Of a stretch of 64,000 bases of DNA, positions 33,404-40,265 are shown piece after piece. Location: the NCBI RefSeq assembly GCF_900547735.1, contig NZ_URHZ01000014.1:1-64000 (forward strand), given 5' to 3'. The translations under genes were made by a program, and so were the position numbers. How positions within the stretch are numbered: position 1 is the stretch's first letter; every line of letters starts with the position of its first letter. The notes beneath the pieces are model-generated. The model saw only the letters and a program-made list of their open reading frames with translations, was not told where the DNA came from and did not search any database. This stretch comes from an uncultured Clostridium sp. GTDB taxonomy: Bacteria; Bacillota; Clostridia; Lachnospirales; Lachnospiraceae.

Positions 33404-33419
33404 AGGCCGTCACCTCCTG

Positions 33420-33920
33420 TCAGCGTTCCCATCCATCGTCCTCCGGCATTTCGTATTCCTCATCCTCTGCGGCCTTACACGCACGGGCATAGTTCTCCAT
33501 GGTCAAGCGGTATCGGTCGGTTTCCTCCATCAGATAGTCCACACCGGTGGCCGCACTGGGCGGGTAGGGGACATACGGCTGGTAAAAATGGAATCTGTCC
33601 ATCATGGCGTCCTTTTTGGGGGCAAGCATATCCATAAATTCATCATACCCATAGGGGCAGTTCCGGCGGATCTCCTGACAGGCCACATTCAGCCCGGTCA
33701 GGGTATCGCCCTGCTCCAGCTTGGACAGCACCAGCCCGCCTATCGGTTCCTCCGCCGTAAGCTGTACCTTGACTGCTTCCGTGCCGCCCACGGGCAATTC
33801 CCTCCATTCCGATGTGATGCCGATGCTTGCCAGATGATCCCGCAAATCGTAAAGGCTGCATGGCAGGGTCACAACCAGCGTCCCGCCTCTGGCCTGATTT
33901 TTAATCACTCCTGTTATCAC
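33420..33920 (-). CDS. Unknown acidic ICE protein upstream of the relaxase
   Basis: A soluble 166-aa protein. The N-terminal half (ARGGTLVVTLPCSLYDLRDHLASIGI, EAVKVQL...GGLVLSKLEQGDTLTGLN) looks like a small alpha/beta domain; the C-terminus is acidic and ends DDGWER. Its stop is followed at once by the relaxase ribosome site, so the two are coupled. I could not assign a family; an anti-restriction role is only a guess. Confidence 0.68.
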   Translation of the reverse strand: MITGVIKNQARGGTLVVTLPCSLYDLRDHLASIGITSEWRELPVGGTEAVKVQLTAEEPIGGLVLSKLEQGDTLTGLNVACQEIRRNCPYGYDEFMDMLAPKKDAMMDRFHFYQPYVPYPPSAATGVDYLMEETDRYRLTMENYARACKAAEDEEYEMPEDDGWER

Positions 33921-33932
33921 AAGTTCCTCCTT

Positions 33933-34409
33933 TCATCGTTCTATCCCGTTTTCTTCCGCCCCGGTTATCTCCATATTGGCGTATAGGCGTTCCATCCGCT
34001 CATGGAGCCGCTGGGTCTTTTGATACTCCTGATCGTCCAGCGTCAAATTGCCTGTCTCCGGCTCCATTACCACTTCCATCTGGCCGGCGGCGATATAGCA
34101 GGCGGTGCAGGCCAGTTCCATATAGGGATAGCCCAGCCGGGATATATCAAAGGGCGTCACCTTACATTTGCTCGTCCACGAAAAAAGGTTATGGGCGATG
34201 TCAATGATCTGCTGGGAAGTCTCGTCAAACCCTTTGGTCAGGCGTTTGACTTTGGCAAACTCAATGCCGTCTGCCGTGACGCACTTCCGGGCGGCCTCGT
34301 AAATCTCCGGGTCATGGGATAAAAGATAAAAGGCCGCATGATAGGAACAGTCCAGCGGTCTGTTTCCCGTCAATGCGGCCAACTCTGTATAGCGTTGTGC
34401 GTGTGACAT
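33933..34409 (-). CDS. Unknown ICE protein, weakly DUF6075-like
   Basis: A soluble, helical 158-aa protein. HAAFYLLSHDPEIYEAARKCV...SQQIIDIAHNLFS weakly recalls the DUF6075 pattern. It ends AEENGIER, and its stop codon overlaps AAAGGAGG for the next gene. Function is unknown. Confidence 0.65.
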   Translation of the reverse strand: MSHAQRYTELAALTGNRPLDCSYHAAFYLLSHDPEIYEAARKCVTADGIEFAKVKRLTKGFDETSQQIIDIAHNLFSWTSKCKVTPFDISRLGYPYMELACTACYIAAGQMEVVMEPETGNLTLDDQEYQKTQRLHERMERLYANMEITGAEENGIER

Positions 34410-34426
34410 TCCAATTTCCTCCTGCT

Positions 34427-34756
34427 TTAATATTCTTCCTCCGGTTCAAATTCAAAACTGATAAAGTCAGAAAGTATCTGGTCGATTCCATATTTCTCGT
34501 CAATTTCTTCCCGGTACTGCTCAATCAGTTTCAGCTCGTCCTTGTCCGGTGTTTCGCTCTCTCCTGTGCCAACGGAATAAGCTGCGATGCTGACATTGAC
34601 TTCTGTTTCGTCCTCGTCCTCCATCAACTCCTGATACTGGTCGCTTTCTTCCAATCTGTCACGGTCACAAATACCCGGCACCAGAAAACAGATATAATCA
34701 TGATCCGTGCGTACCTCCACCTCTGAAAAATTCAGGCTGCGGCTGTCAAGCCCCAA
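34427..34756 (-). CDS. Unknown small acidic ICE protein
   Basis: A 109-aa protein, very acidic (EDEDETEVNVS, FEFEPEEEY). VSIAAYSVGTGESETPDKDEL resembles the C-terminal part of the 256-aa protein at 5928. It overlaps the upstream 123-aa gene by 25 nt. Acidic proteins of this size on mobile elements are sometimes DNA mimics, but nothing here proves it. Confidence 0.65.
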   Translation of the reverse strand: MGLDSRSLNFSEVEVRTDHDYICFLVPGICDRDRLEESDQYQELMEDEDETEVNVSIAAYSVGTGESETPDKDELKLIEQYREEIDEKYGIDQILSDFISFEFEPEEEY

Positions 34757-35103
34757 TGTTTCATGGCCTGCGCCGCCTTTACTCCCGTTAGTTCCTCATA
34801 GGCGTTTGACGCTTCAGGAAACTGCGCCATGCTGACCGGCTCCGTAATCTGCATATCTTCATAGGTCTGTACAAAGCCGTATGTCAGTTTTTTATAATCG
34901 ACTTCCTCCTTTTTGAAATCCTGACTGAAAATCTGGTATGCTGCTTCTCCCGAAAAACCGCCATACTCCATATCTCCAGCCTTGATTTTTGCCGCAAGCA
35001 TGGCGTGGAGCATGGTTTCATCAGTCGTAACACCCTGAATCCGCATACTGTCATGTCCTGCCCATGCGTCACATGATAATAAGATATAAATATCTTGTTC
35101 CAT
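34732..35103 (-). CDS. Unknown ICE protein
   Basis: A 123-aa soluble protein starting at ATG 35103 (MEQDIYIL), 5 nt after GGAGG; the longer GTG start would overlap the site. No domain was recognised. It lies 9 nt after the RHH protein gene, in the likely mobilisation cluster. Confidence 0.65.
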   Translation of the reverse strand: MEQDIYILLSCDAWAGHDSMRIQGVTTDETMLHAMLAAKIKAGDMEYGGFSGEAAYQIFSQDFKKEEVDYKKLTYGFVQTYEDMQITEPVSMAQFPEASNAYEELTGVKAAQAMKHWGLTAAA

Positions 35104-35112
35104 AAGCACCTC

Positions 35113-35583
35113 CTACAATTTGTCCGCAAGTCTGCGGAGATTGTCAGTGTCCTGCAAAAAGCTGTTAATCTGGAAATCCTTTTTCTGCATATAGTCCACC
35201 CCCAGCGTCACGGCCTCGTTTAACATCTGGTCAAATTCGTCCTCCGTGCCGTCATGGGCCATATTCATCAATACCTTAACCAGCAGGAAGAATGCCGCAC
35301 CGTCCAGCTTGCCGGACTTCATCAGCATTTTGGCAAGGCGGCTGGTCTGCTGTTCCATGACCGCCTTAATGTCCTCGATGTGGTACACAGACGTAAATTC
35401 CTGCCGGATAATACTGGCGATAAAATCCACATCCTGCTTATGCCCCTCAATGTTCAGCCCCTTTTCCACAAACTGCCGCACCAGCTCCGATGTGGTCGTG
35501 TGGTTGGTCGCCGCCAGTTTATCCAGAGCTTCCAGCATATCCGGGGCAAAGTTGATGGAGCGTTTCAGGCTCTTTTCAGGCAT
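35113..35583 (-). CDS. RHH-type mobilisation accessory protein (MobC-like)
   Basis: A 156-aa protein. The N-terminal RHH domain is KRSINFAPDMLEALDKLAATNHTTTSELVRQFVEKGL (~6-43). A helical C-terminal domain has SVYHIEDIKAVMEQQTSRLAKML. RHH proteins beside relaxase genes bind oriT and recruit the relaxase. The 228 nt immediately upstream of its start is the inverted-repeat-rich oriT candidate, exactly where such a protein would bind. Confidence 0.75.
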   Translation of the reverse strand: MPEKSLKRSINFAPDMLEALDKLAATNHTTTSELVRQFVEKGLNIEGHKQDVDFIASIIRQEFTSVYHIEDIKAVMEQQTSRLAKMLMKSGKLDGAAFFLLVKVLMNMAHDGTEDEFDQMLNEAVTLGVDYMQKKDFQINSFLQDTDNLRRLADKL

Positions 35584-35599
35584 AACAAGCCCCCTTTCT

Positions 35600-35790
35600 A
35601 AGTGGTTCCATTCGGAACCCTCCCATATAGGAGAGAACCCCGTTACAGGCTTTGCCTGTAAGCTGTTTTGCTGGCGGGTGGAACCCGCCTATTCCTGCCT
35701 TAACTCCAAAATCTAAGATTTTGGCACTAAGTAGCCCCCACCGTAGGCGGTGAGGGCTGTTGGTCGCTTCGCTCCCTAAAGGGCGAAAGC
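35600..35790. other. Candidate origin of transfer (oriT)
   Basis: A non-coding stretch with six consecutive inverted repeats: GGTTCC/GGAACC (35604-35619), TTACAGGC/GCCTGTAA (35643-35661), GGCGGGT/ACCCGCC (35673-35689), CCAAAATC/GATTTTGG (35706-35724), AGCCCCCACCG/CGGTGAGGGCT (35733-35758, one mismatch) and TTCG-CCCT/AGGG-CGAA (35768-35787). It lies between an RHH gene and a small membrane protein gene, ~2 kb from the relaxase. No promoter-like pair stands out. Confidence 0.65.
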
Positions 35791-35811
35791 AAAAGTCTGT
35801 TCCCGGCCACA

Positions 35812-35928
35812 TCAATAGTGATCCAGAAAAATAGTGGCATATCTGCAAACACGCTTTCCGTGGGCGGCAATCAAAACCAATACCGCAAGCCCGGCGATTA
35901 TGCCGCCGCAAATCAAAACTGCTTTCAT
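35812..35928 (-). CDS. 38-aa single-helix membrane peptide
   Basis: Starts at ATG 35928, 6 nt after AGGAGG. The sequence is one membrane helix (VLICGGIIAGLAVLVLIA) followed by a basic tail HGKRVCRY. The ribosome site overlaps the stop of the 122-aa gene (CGATGAAAGGAGG), so translation is coupled. It lies at the edge of the oriT candidate. Function is unknown. Confidence 0.6.
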   Translation of the reverse strand: MKAVLICGGIIAGLAVLVLIAAHGKRVCRYATIFLDHY

Positions 35929-35941
35929 GTACGGCCTCCTT

Positions 35942-36310
35942 TCATCGTTCCCATTCGTCCTCCTGTGTGGGCTGCTGTCCGCACCGCCCCTGCAAATAGA
36001 CGAAATCAGGAACCTTATCATGATTTCTCGCTTCTTTTAAGATACTGGAAATGACTGCGGCGTCTGCAAGACGGAACTGCTCATCCGCTTTTCCGCTGTT
36101 ATATTCTTCTGCATAAAATACCATGAGGTAATCCAAATCAACAATCTTAGAGTCCATGCCGTTCTGCACCGCTTCCTCAAAGCTCATGCCATAGTAGCGT
36201 TCCACCTCGCTTTTATCCCCGCCGCAGCCATGCAGAATCAGCCCTTCCAGCATTTTTCTGATTTCCGCCTGCTTTTCTTCAGAAAGCTGGCAGACAAATA
36301 CCGGCCTCAT
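35942..36310 (-). CDS. Small unknown ICE protein with GLILHGCGGD motif
   Basis: A 122-aa acidic protein. EGLILHGCGGDKSEVERYYGMSFEEA parallels the GLIIQGCGGD segment of the 112-aa protein at 14755. VDLDYLMVFYAEEY follows. It ends DEWER with stop and next ribosome site fused. It overlaps the primase-like gene by 4 nt. Function is unknown. Confidence 0.7.
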   Translation of the reverse strand: MRPVFVCQLSEEKQAEIRKMLEGLILHGCGGDKSEVERYYGMSFEEAVQNGMDSKIVDLDYLMVFYAEEYNSGKADEQFRLADAAVISSILKEARNHDKVPDFVYLQGRCGQQPTQEDEWER

Positions 36311-37302
36311 CGCTCCACCGCTTTCTCCGGCTGTTTGTCATCGGCCTGCAGCATTGCCCGGAATGTAAGCAAGTCCTGATTGAAGTCCTTGGTCTGCGGG
36401 GTCTGGATAAAGCACTTGTAGCCCAAATCTGTAAATGTCCCTGCGGAAACCTCCGCCTGTGCCTGACCGTGGTTGTGGGGCGTGCCGTCCGCCAGCTTGC
36501 CGTCAACGTCATTGTCATAGCAGAATACAATTTCCGTAATCTCCGGGTGGAGCTGCAAATAGCGGGAGAGTGCCTTATCTGACAGGCATCCCTCCGATAC
36601 CCGGTGATCTTCCCGCCAGTCAATGCCGTTCAGCTTGCAGAGTGTGGCGTGGCTCATGGCGTCAATGGGGGCCTCAAACTCATAAACACGGTTGGAACGC
36701 CCCTCCATCGTAAATCCGTAGGTCTTATCCGAGTTCTCAACATCCTGCCGGAAATGGCTGTCGGCGCTGGGGGCGCGCAAGGCGCAGTATCGGGGTTTCC
36801 CATTCTCGTCATAGCCTACAAAAGCACAGTTATGAAAGCTATATCCGCTTTTCTCCGTTCTGGCTCCATACACCTTGCCCTGTTCTATCATGGAATACAC
36901 GATTTCCTTATCAATGCCACGGGTGCGGGTCAGATAGGCAATCGTGCGGTCAAAACTCCTGTCTTTTTCCGGCAGAACCAAATCGCCGCGCGGTTTTTTC
37001 TCCACGGGTGGGATAGTATGCTCCGTCTGTTCATAAGCACGGCAGTTCAGGATGACTTCTGCCGCACTTTTGAAGTCGCTGGCTCCCATATATTCCTGTA
37101 CAAAATCCACGATGTTTCCCTTGGAGCCCTCCTTTGAAAAGCAGACATAGCCCCGGCCATGCTTGAACAGGTATAAGCCGCCGCTGTGTTTGACATGGAC
37201 GGTATTCCTGTCGCCTTTTTCAATCTCAAAGCCGTGCTGGACGGCAAAATCAATCAGGTTGGTATTATAAATCTGCCGCATCTGTTCCTCGGTAAAGGGC
37301 AT
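36307..37302 (-). CDS. DUF3991/Toprim primase-like protein
   Basis: A 331-aa protein starting at MPFTEEQMRQIY (37302). An N-terminal CHC2-like region has KHSGGLYLFKHGRGYVCFSKEGSKGNIVDFVQEY. A DUF3991 segment (AYLTRTRGIDKEIVYSMIEQGKVY) and a Toprim-like domain (NRVYEFEAPIDAMSHATL...IVFCYDNDVDG) follow. Proteins of this type probably prime the complementary strand after conjugative transfer. A hairpin (37351-37372) precedes it. Confidence 0.85.
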   Translation of the reverse strand: MPFTEEQMRQIYNTNLIDFAVQHGFEIEKGDRNTVHVKHSGGLYLFKHGRGYVCFSKEGSKGNIVDFVQEYMGASDFKSAAEVILNCRAYEQTEHTIPPVEKKPRGDLVLPEKDRSFDRTIAYLTRTRGIDKEIVYSMIEQGKVYGARTEKSGYSFHNCAFVGYDENGKPRYCALRAPSADSHFRQDVENSDKTYGFTMEGRSNRVYEFEAPIDAMSHATLCKLNGIDWREDHRVSEGCLSDKALSRYLQLHPEITEIVFCYDNDVDGKLADGTPHNHGQAQAEVSAGTFTDLGYKCFIQTPQTKDFNQDLLTFRAMLQADDKQPEKAVER

Positions 37303-37350
37303 TGCCCTTGCTTGTTGTCTCGTATTCGTCACCTCCGGTCTAAAGCAAAG

Positions 37351-37372
37351 CGCCCTGCAAAAGAGCAGGGCG
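37351..37372 (-). terminator. Hairpin before the primase-like gene
   Basis: Perfect 8-bp arms CGCCCTGC/GCAGGGCG with a 6-nt loop directly after the stop of the DUF4314 gene. On the minus strand CTTTGCTTT follows, a weak T-run, so it is an attenuator at most. Confidence 0.55.
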
Positions 37373-37373
37373 G

Positions 37374-38216
37374 TCAGCGTTCCATATCTTCCTCCCATTC
37401 CGGGCGGTCGTTCACATTTCCAACAGCGTTTTTCGGATCGCAGGAGACAAATTCATGCTGCTTAAAATCCTCCAGCACCTCCCGCATGGCTTGAGGGAGT
37501 CTGTCCTTGTCCACACGGATGTCATCTGTCAGCGTGGCGGTATAGCCATAGTCATAAGCCCCATAGGTATCCCGGAGAAACTTACCCACTTTGTCCGGCA
37601 TTTCCGGTTCAAACTGACTGATACAGCCATAGCGGATCAGGAAGTCCGTGGCACAATGCTCGCCGGAGGACTGTAAATCCAGTTCCAGCAGGGCGATACA
37701 CAGTTCCCCGGTATTCTTGGACTGCACCACGCCGGGGAGCAGCACATAGCCGCCTGCCGTCTCCCGGCCAAAGGTTTCCGTGCCATACACCTCTAACACC
37801 CCTTGGTGCAGGGCGTTCAGCACAGACTTGGCATAGGTTTTTTCCTCTGTGCCATAGTCGGCCTGAAGCCGCTCATAATCGACTTTTGGCAGTACATTGG
37901 CGTTGATATAATCCACATAGAGGTTCATGGGTTCGTAATCGGTATGGATTTCCTTCTGCGGTGTTTGCGGCCTGTCCTTTTCCTGTTCCTGCGGCTGCAA
38001 AATGTGGAAATCATCTGCATTTGGAACCACGGCGAGGGAACGCCCGTTGTCCCATTTCATATGGAGCTGCCCCTGATCGTCAACGTGATCCACCGTTCCC
38101 CGCAGGCCGTCCGGCATATCCCGTTCGCCCTCCATGTGGTCAAGTTCAATCCGGGTTCCCACGGGATATTTCTTCTTGATCTGCTCCACCTGATAAGGCT
38201 TTAAGAATCCCTGCAT
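37374..38216 (-). CDS. DUF4314 domain protein
   Basis: A 280-aa protein. The N-terminal DUF4314 domain (~15-75: YPVGTRIELDHMEGERDMPDGLRGTVDHVDDQGQLHMKWDNGRSLAVVP) is an SH3-like barrel common on Firmicute ICEs. The C-terminal part (~90-280) is unassigned and ends EWEEDMER. It overlaps the 465-aa gene by 16 nt. It is likely an accessory of DNA processing, but no activity is known. Confidence 0.75.
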   Translation of the reverse strand: MQGFLKPYQVEQIKKKYPVGTRIELDHMEGERDMPDGLRGTVDHVDDQGQLHMKWDNGRSLAVVPNADDFHILQPQEQEKDRPQTPQKEIHTDYEPMNLYVDYINANVLPKVDYERLQADYGTEEKTYAKSVLNALHQGVLEVYGTETFGRETAGGYVLLPGVVQSKNTGELCIALLELDLQSSGEHCATDFLIRYGCISQFEPEMPDKVGKFLRDTYGAYDYGYTATLTDDIRVDKDRLPQAMREVLEDFKQHEFVSCDPKNAVGNVNDRPEWEEDMER

Positions 38217-39598
38217 AGTTCCTCCTGTTCCGCACGGTCAAGTCCCATGCCCTGTTCCAAAGCTGCGCTTTCCGGCTGTCCCATGGTCAGTTCCGCTTTA
38301 TGGATAATGCTGTCCAGCAGACCGGCGCTGTCCCGTCCGGCCTCCTGCCCGGTCTGGATGGCAAGGGAACAGATCAGCCTCGTTTCCTCTGGCGTGAACA
38401 GCGGAGTACAGTCCTGCTTAAAATACTGCAACAGCTTGGCTTCCTGCGCTTCCATGCCAAATAATCCACTATTGGACAGGTGCTTTTGAAGCATTTCCCG
38501 GTCTGTCACAGGTTCCCGTGTGCCGTCCCTATGCAGGGCATAGCAGCAAAGTCCTTTCTGTACCGCCTTTCTTGCGTCTAATGGGCCGATACGCCGCACA
38601 TCATCGGCAGTATAACCGTAATCGTGGAGCCGGTCATGCTCCAGCCGCTTGATATATTCATCCACCTCCATGGGCTTTGCGGCGTCCCAGACAAGTCCAT
38701 GGGCGGAGATAACGGCATAGGCAAATTCCTGTTGGTTCTCCACCCAATATTTAACGCGCTCCACCGTGCCGTACCGCTGGCCGATGGACTGCCAGTTTTC
38801 GTTATATTCCCGATAAGGAAAGGTACGGACATCATTCGGGCTTTTGAACACCACCTCCGCATACGCCGGGGCAAAGGAATGGGTGCAGAGATAGTCAAGG
38901 TGCTTCTGGTAGTCCATTTCCACAATATCGCCAATGAGTTTCTTATCATCGCCTTCCACACGTTTCAGTTCAATCCAGAAGGCTTTTACGTTCTCGTCTC
39001 TGCTTCCTCCATAGTACGTCCATGTGTTGGCGGCGCAGGTATTCTGGATGTAAACATCCCGTTCCGGGAAACACCATGTGCCGTTTTTCCGGGTGAGCCA
39101 GAAAAAATTGCGGTAGCCGCCGCGATCCCCGGCAGCCTCCCGCAGCGTTTCCATATCGTACTTAAAATCCGTCTGATAGAAGTCCGTGTTATGCTCCATG
39201 ATTTTTTGCAGGGTGGCTATCACATCCACATCTACAAAAGCGGCGTTGGGTCGCAGGCTGTAACCCTGTGCTTTCAGGTTCTCCCGCAGTTCCGCCATGA
39301 TTTCCTCCCGTGGGCCACGGACAGAGGTTCCGTTATGGCGGTTCCTGTCCGCAAACTCTGTCCCCATGTCCACCGGGACAAGCCGCAGGCCGTCCTCATG
39401 GGGGAGGACAAACTGGAAGGTTCCCTCCGGCTGTTCATCCGCAGGGGAAACTCCCTCAAAAATCTGCCGTAAATCACCGGACACCGTTTCCGGCGCCTGC
39501 CTGATTTCATAGATTTTCTCACGGGGCATAGTGAGTTCCCATAACCCGTAATCATTTGCGCCCCGTTTGGAAAGTGCGTTAATCTGGCTGTATTCCAT
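38201..39598 (-). CDS. Unknown 465-aa ICE protein
   Basis: Starts at 39598 (MEYSQINALSKRG), 6 nt after CAGGAGG. It is large, soluble and slightly acidic. Segments AGDRGGYRNFFWLTRKNGTW, YAEVVFKSPNDVRTFPYREYN and KGLCCYALHRDGTREPVTDREML look conserved but were not matched to a known fold. It overlaps paralogue 3 by 20 nt. Function is unknown. Confidence 0.7.
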   Translation of the reverse strand: MEYSQINALSKRGANDYGLWELTMPREKIYEIRQAPETVSGDLRQIFEGVSPADEQPEGTFQFVLPHEDGLRLVPVDMGTEFADRNRHNGTSVRGPREEIMAELRENLKAQGYSLRPNAAFVDVDVIATLQKIMEHNTDFYQTDFKYDMETLREAAGDRGGYRNFFWLTRKNGTWCFPERDVYIQNTCAANTWTYYGGSRDENVKAFWIELKRVEGDDKKLIGDIVEMDYQKHLDYLCTHSFAPAYAEVVFKSPNDVRTFPYREYNENWQSIGQRYGTVERVKYWVENQQEFAYAVISAHGLVWDAAKPMEVDEYIKRLEHDRLHDYGYTADDVRRIGPLDARKAVQKGLCCYALHRDGTREPVTDREMLQKHLSNSGLFGMEAQEAKLLQYFKQDCTPLFTPEETRLICSLAIQTGQEAGRDSAGLLDSIIHKAELTMGQPESAALEQGMGLDRAEQEELCRDS

Positions 39599-40253
39599 GG
39601 CTGTCCTCCTGTTCCGGCTGTTCCCGGTCAAAAATCAGGTCGGGGATATTTTCCTCCACCTTTTCCATGACAGCCTGCAATTTTTTATCATCCTCATAGC
39701 TGATTTCATCATCGTTCCTGCCACGGAACACACAGGCATCATGGAGCGCCACCAATTCCTCCTTGGTAAAAAGCTGGTTCTCGTCAATCAGACCGGCGCG
39801 GAGGGCAAAATCACGCTTGGCACCCTCGTAATTGGTTTCATAGTAATGTCCCCACATCACGCCGGCGCGGTCATAGGTATATTCCCATGTGGTAAAGCGT
39901 ATTTCATGATCCTTGGTCATCTTGGCGGCAAGGAGCGCAGCTCCAAACTCGGAAATCAGCCGAAAACCGTCCTCCCGGTCAAGACCGTCCACCTTCAGCG
40001 GTTTGGCATCCGCATAAAGGTCATGCGCCTGCTTCATGCTTTTCATAAGGGTATTAAGCTGGTTCCGTTCCTCTATCAGCGATGAGTCCGAAAAATAGAG
40101 CATACCGCCCGTCTTATCAAACCGGCATACTTCTTGTCCTGCTTTTTCAGCCCATAACGGCATTTCATCGGTGCCGGGTAATATGTCAAAGCCGAGCGCG
40201 GCCGCCCGTCTGGTAAAGGCGGCCGTCAGTTCCGGCGTTATCGTATGATCCAT
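39579..40253 (-). CDS. ICE paralogue family member 3 (unknown function)
   Basis: A 224-aa protein resembling those at 30558 and 31257: N-terminal helix FTRRAAALGFDILPG, central GVMWGHYYETNYEGAKRDFALRAGLIDENQLF, then TKEELVALHDAC and a C-terminal helix DDKKLQAVMEKVEENIPDL. It lies directly after the methylase-helicase gene, far from its two sisters. Function is unknown. Confidence 0.75.
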   Translation of the reverse strand: MDHTITPELTAAFTRRAAALGFDILPGTDEMPLWAEKAGQEVCRFDKTGGMLYFSDSSLIEERNQLNTLMKSMKQAHDLYADAKPLKVDGLDREDGFRLISEFGAALLAAKMTKDHEIRFTTWEYTYDRAGVMWGHYYETNYEGAKRDFALRAGLIDENQLFTKEELVALHDACVFRGRNDDEISYEDDKKLQAVMEKVEENIPDLIFDREQPEQEDSHGIQPD

Positions 40254-40265
40254 AAGTAATCACTC

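Noticed and set aside
35576..35911. 111-aa minus-strand frame across the repeat region
   Set aside because: It crosses six inverted repeats and the 38-aa gene, lacks a ribosome site and is better explained as non-coding oriT-like DNA.
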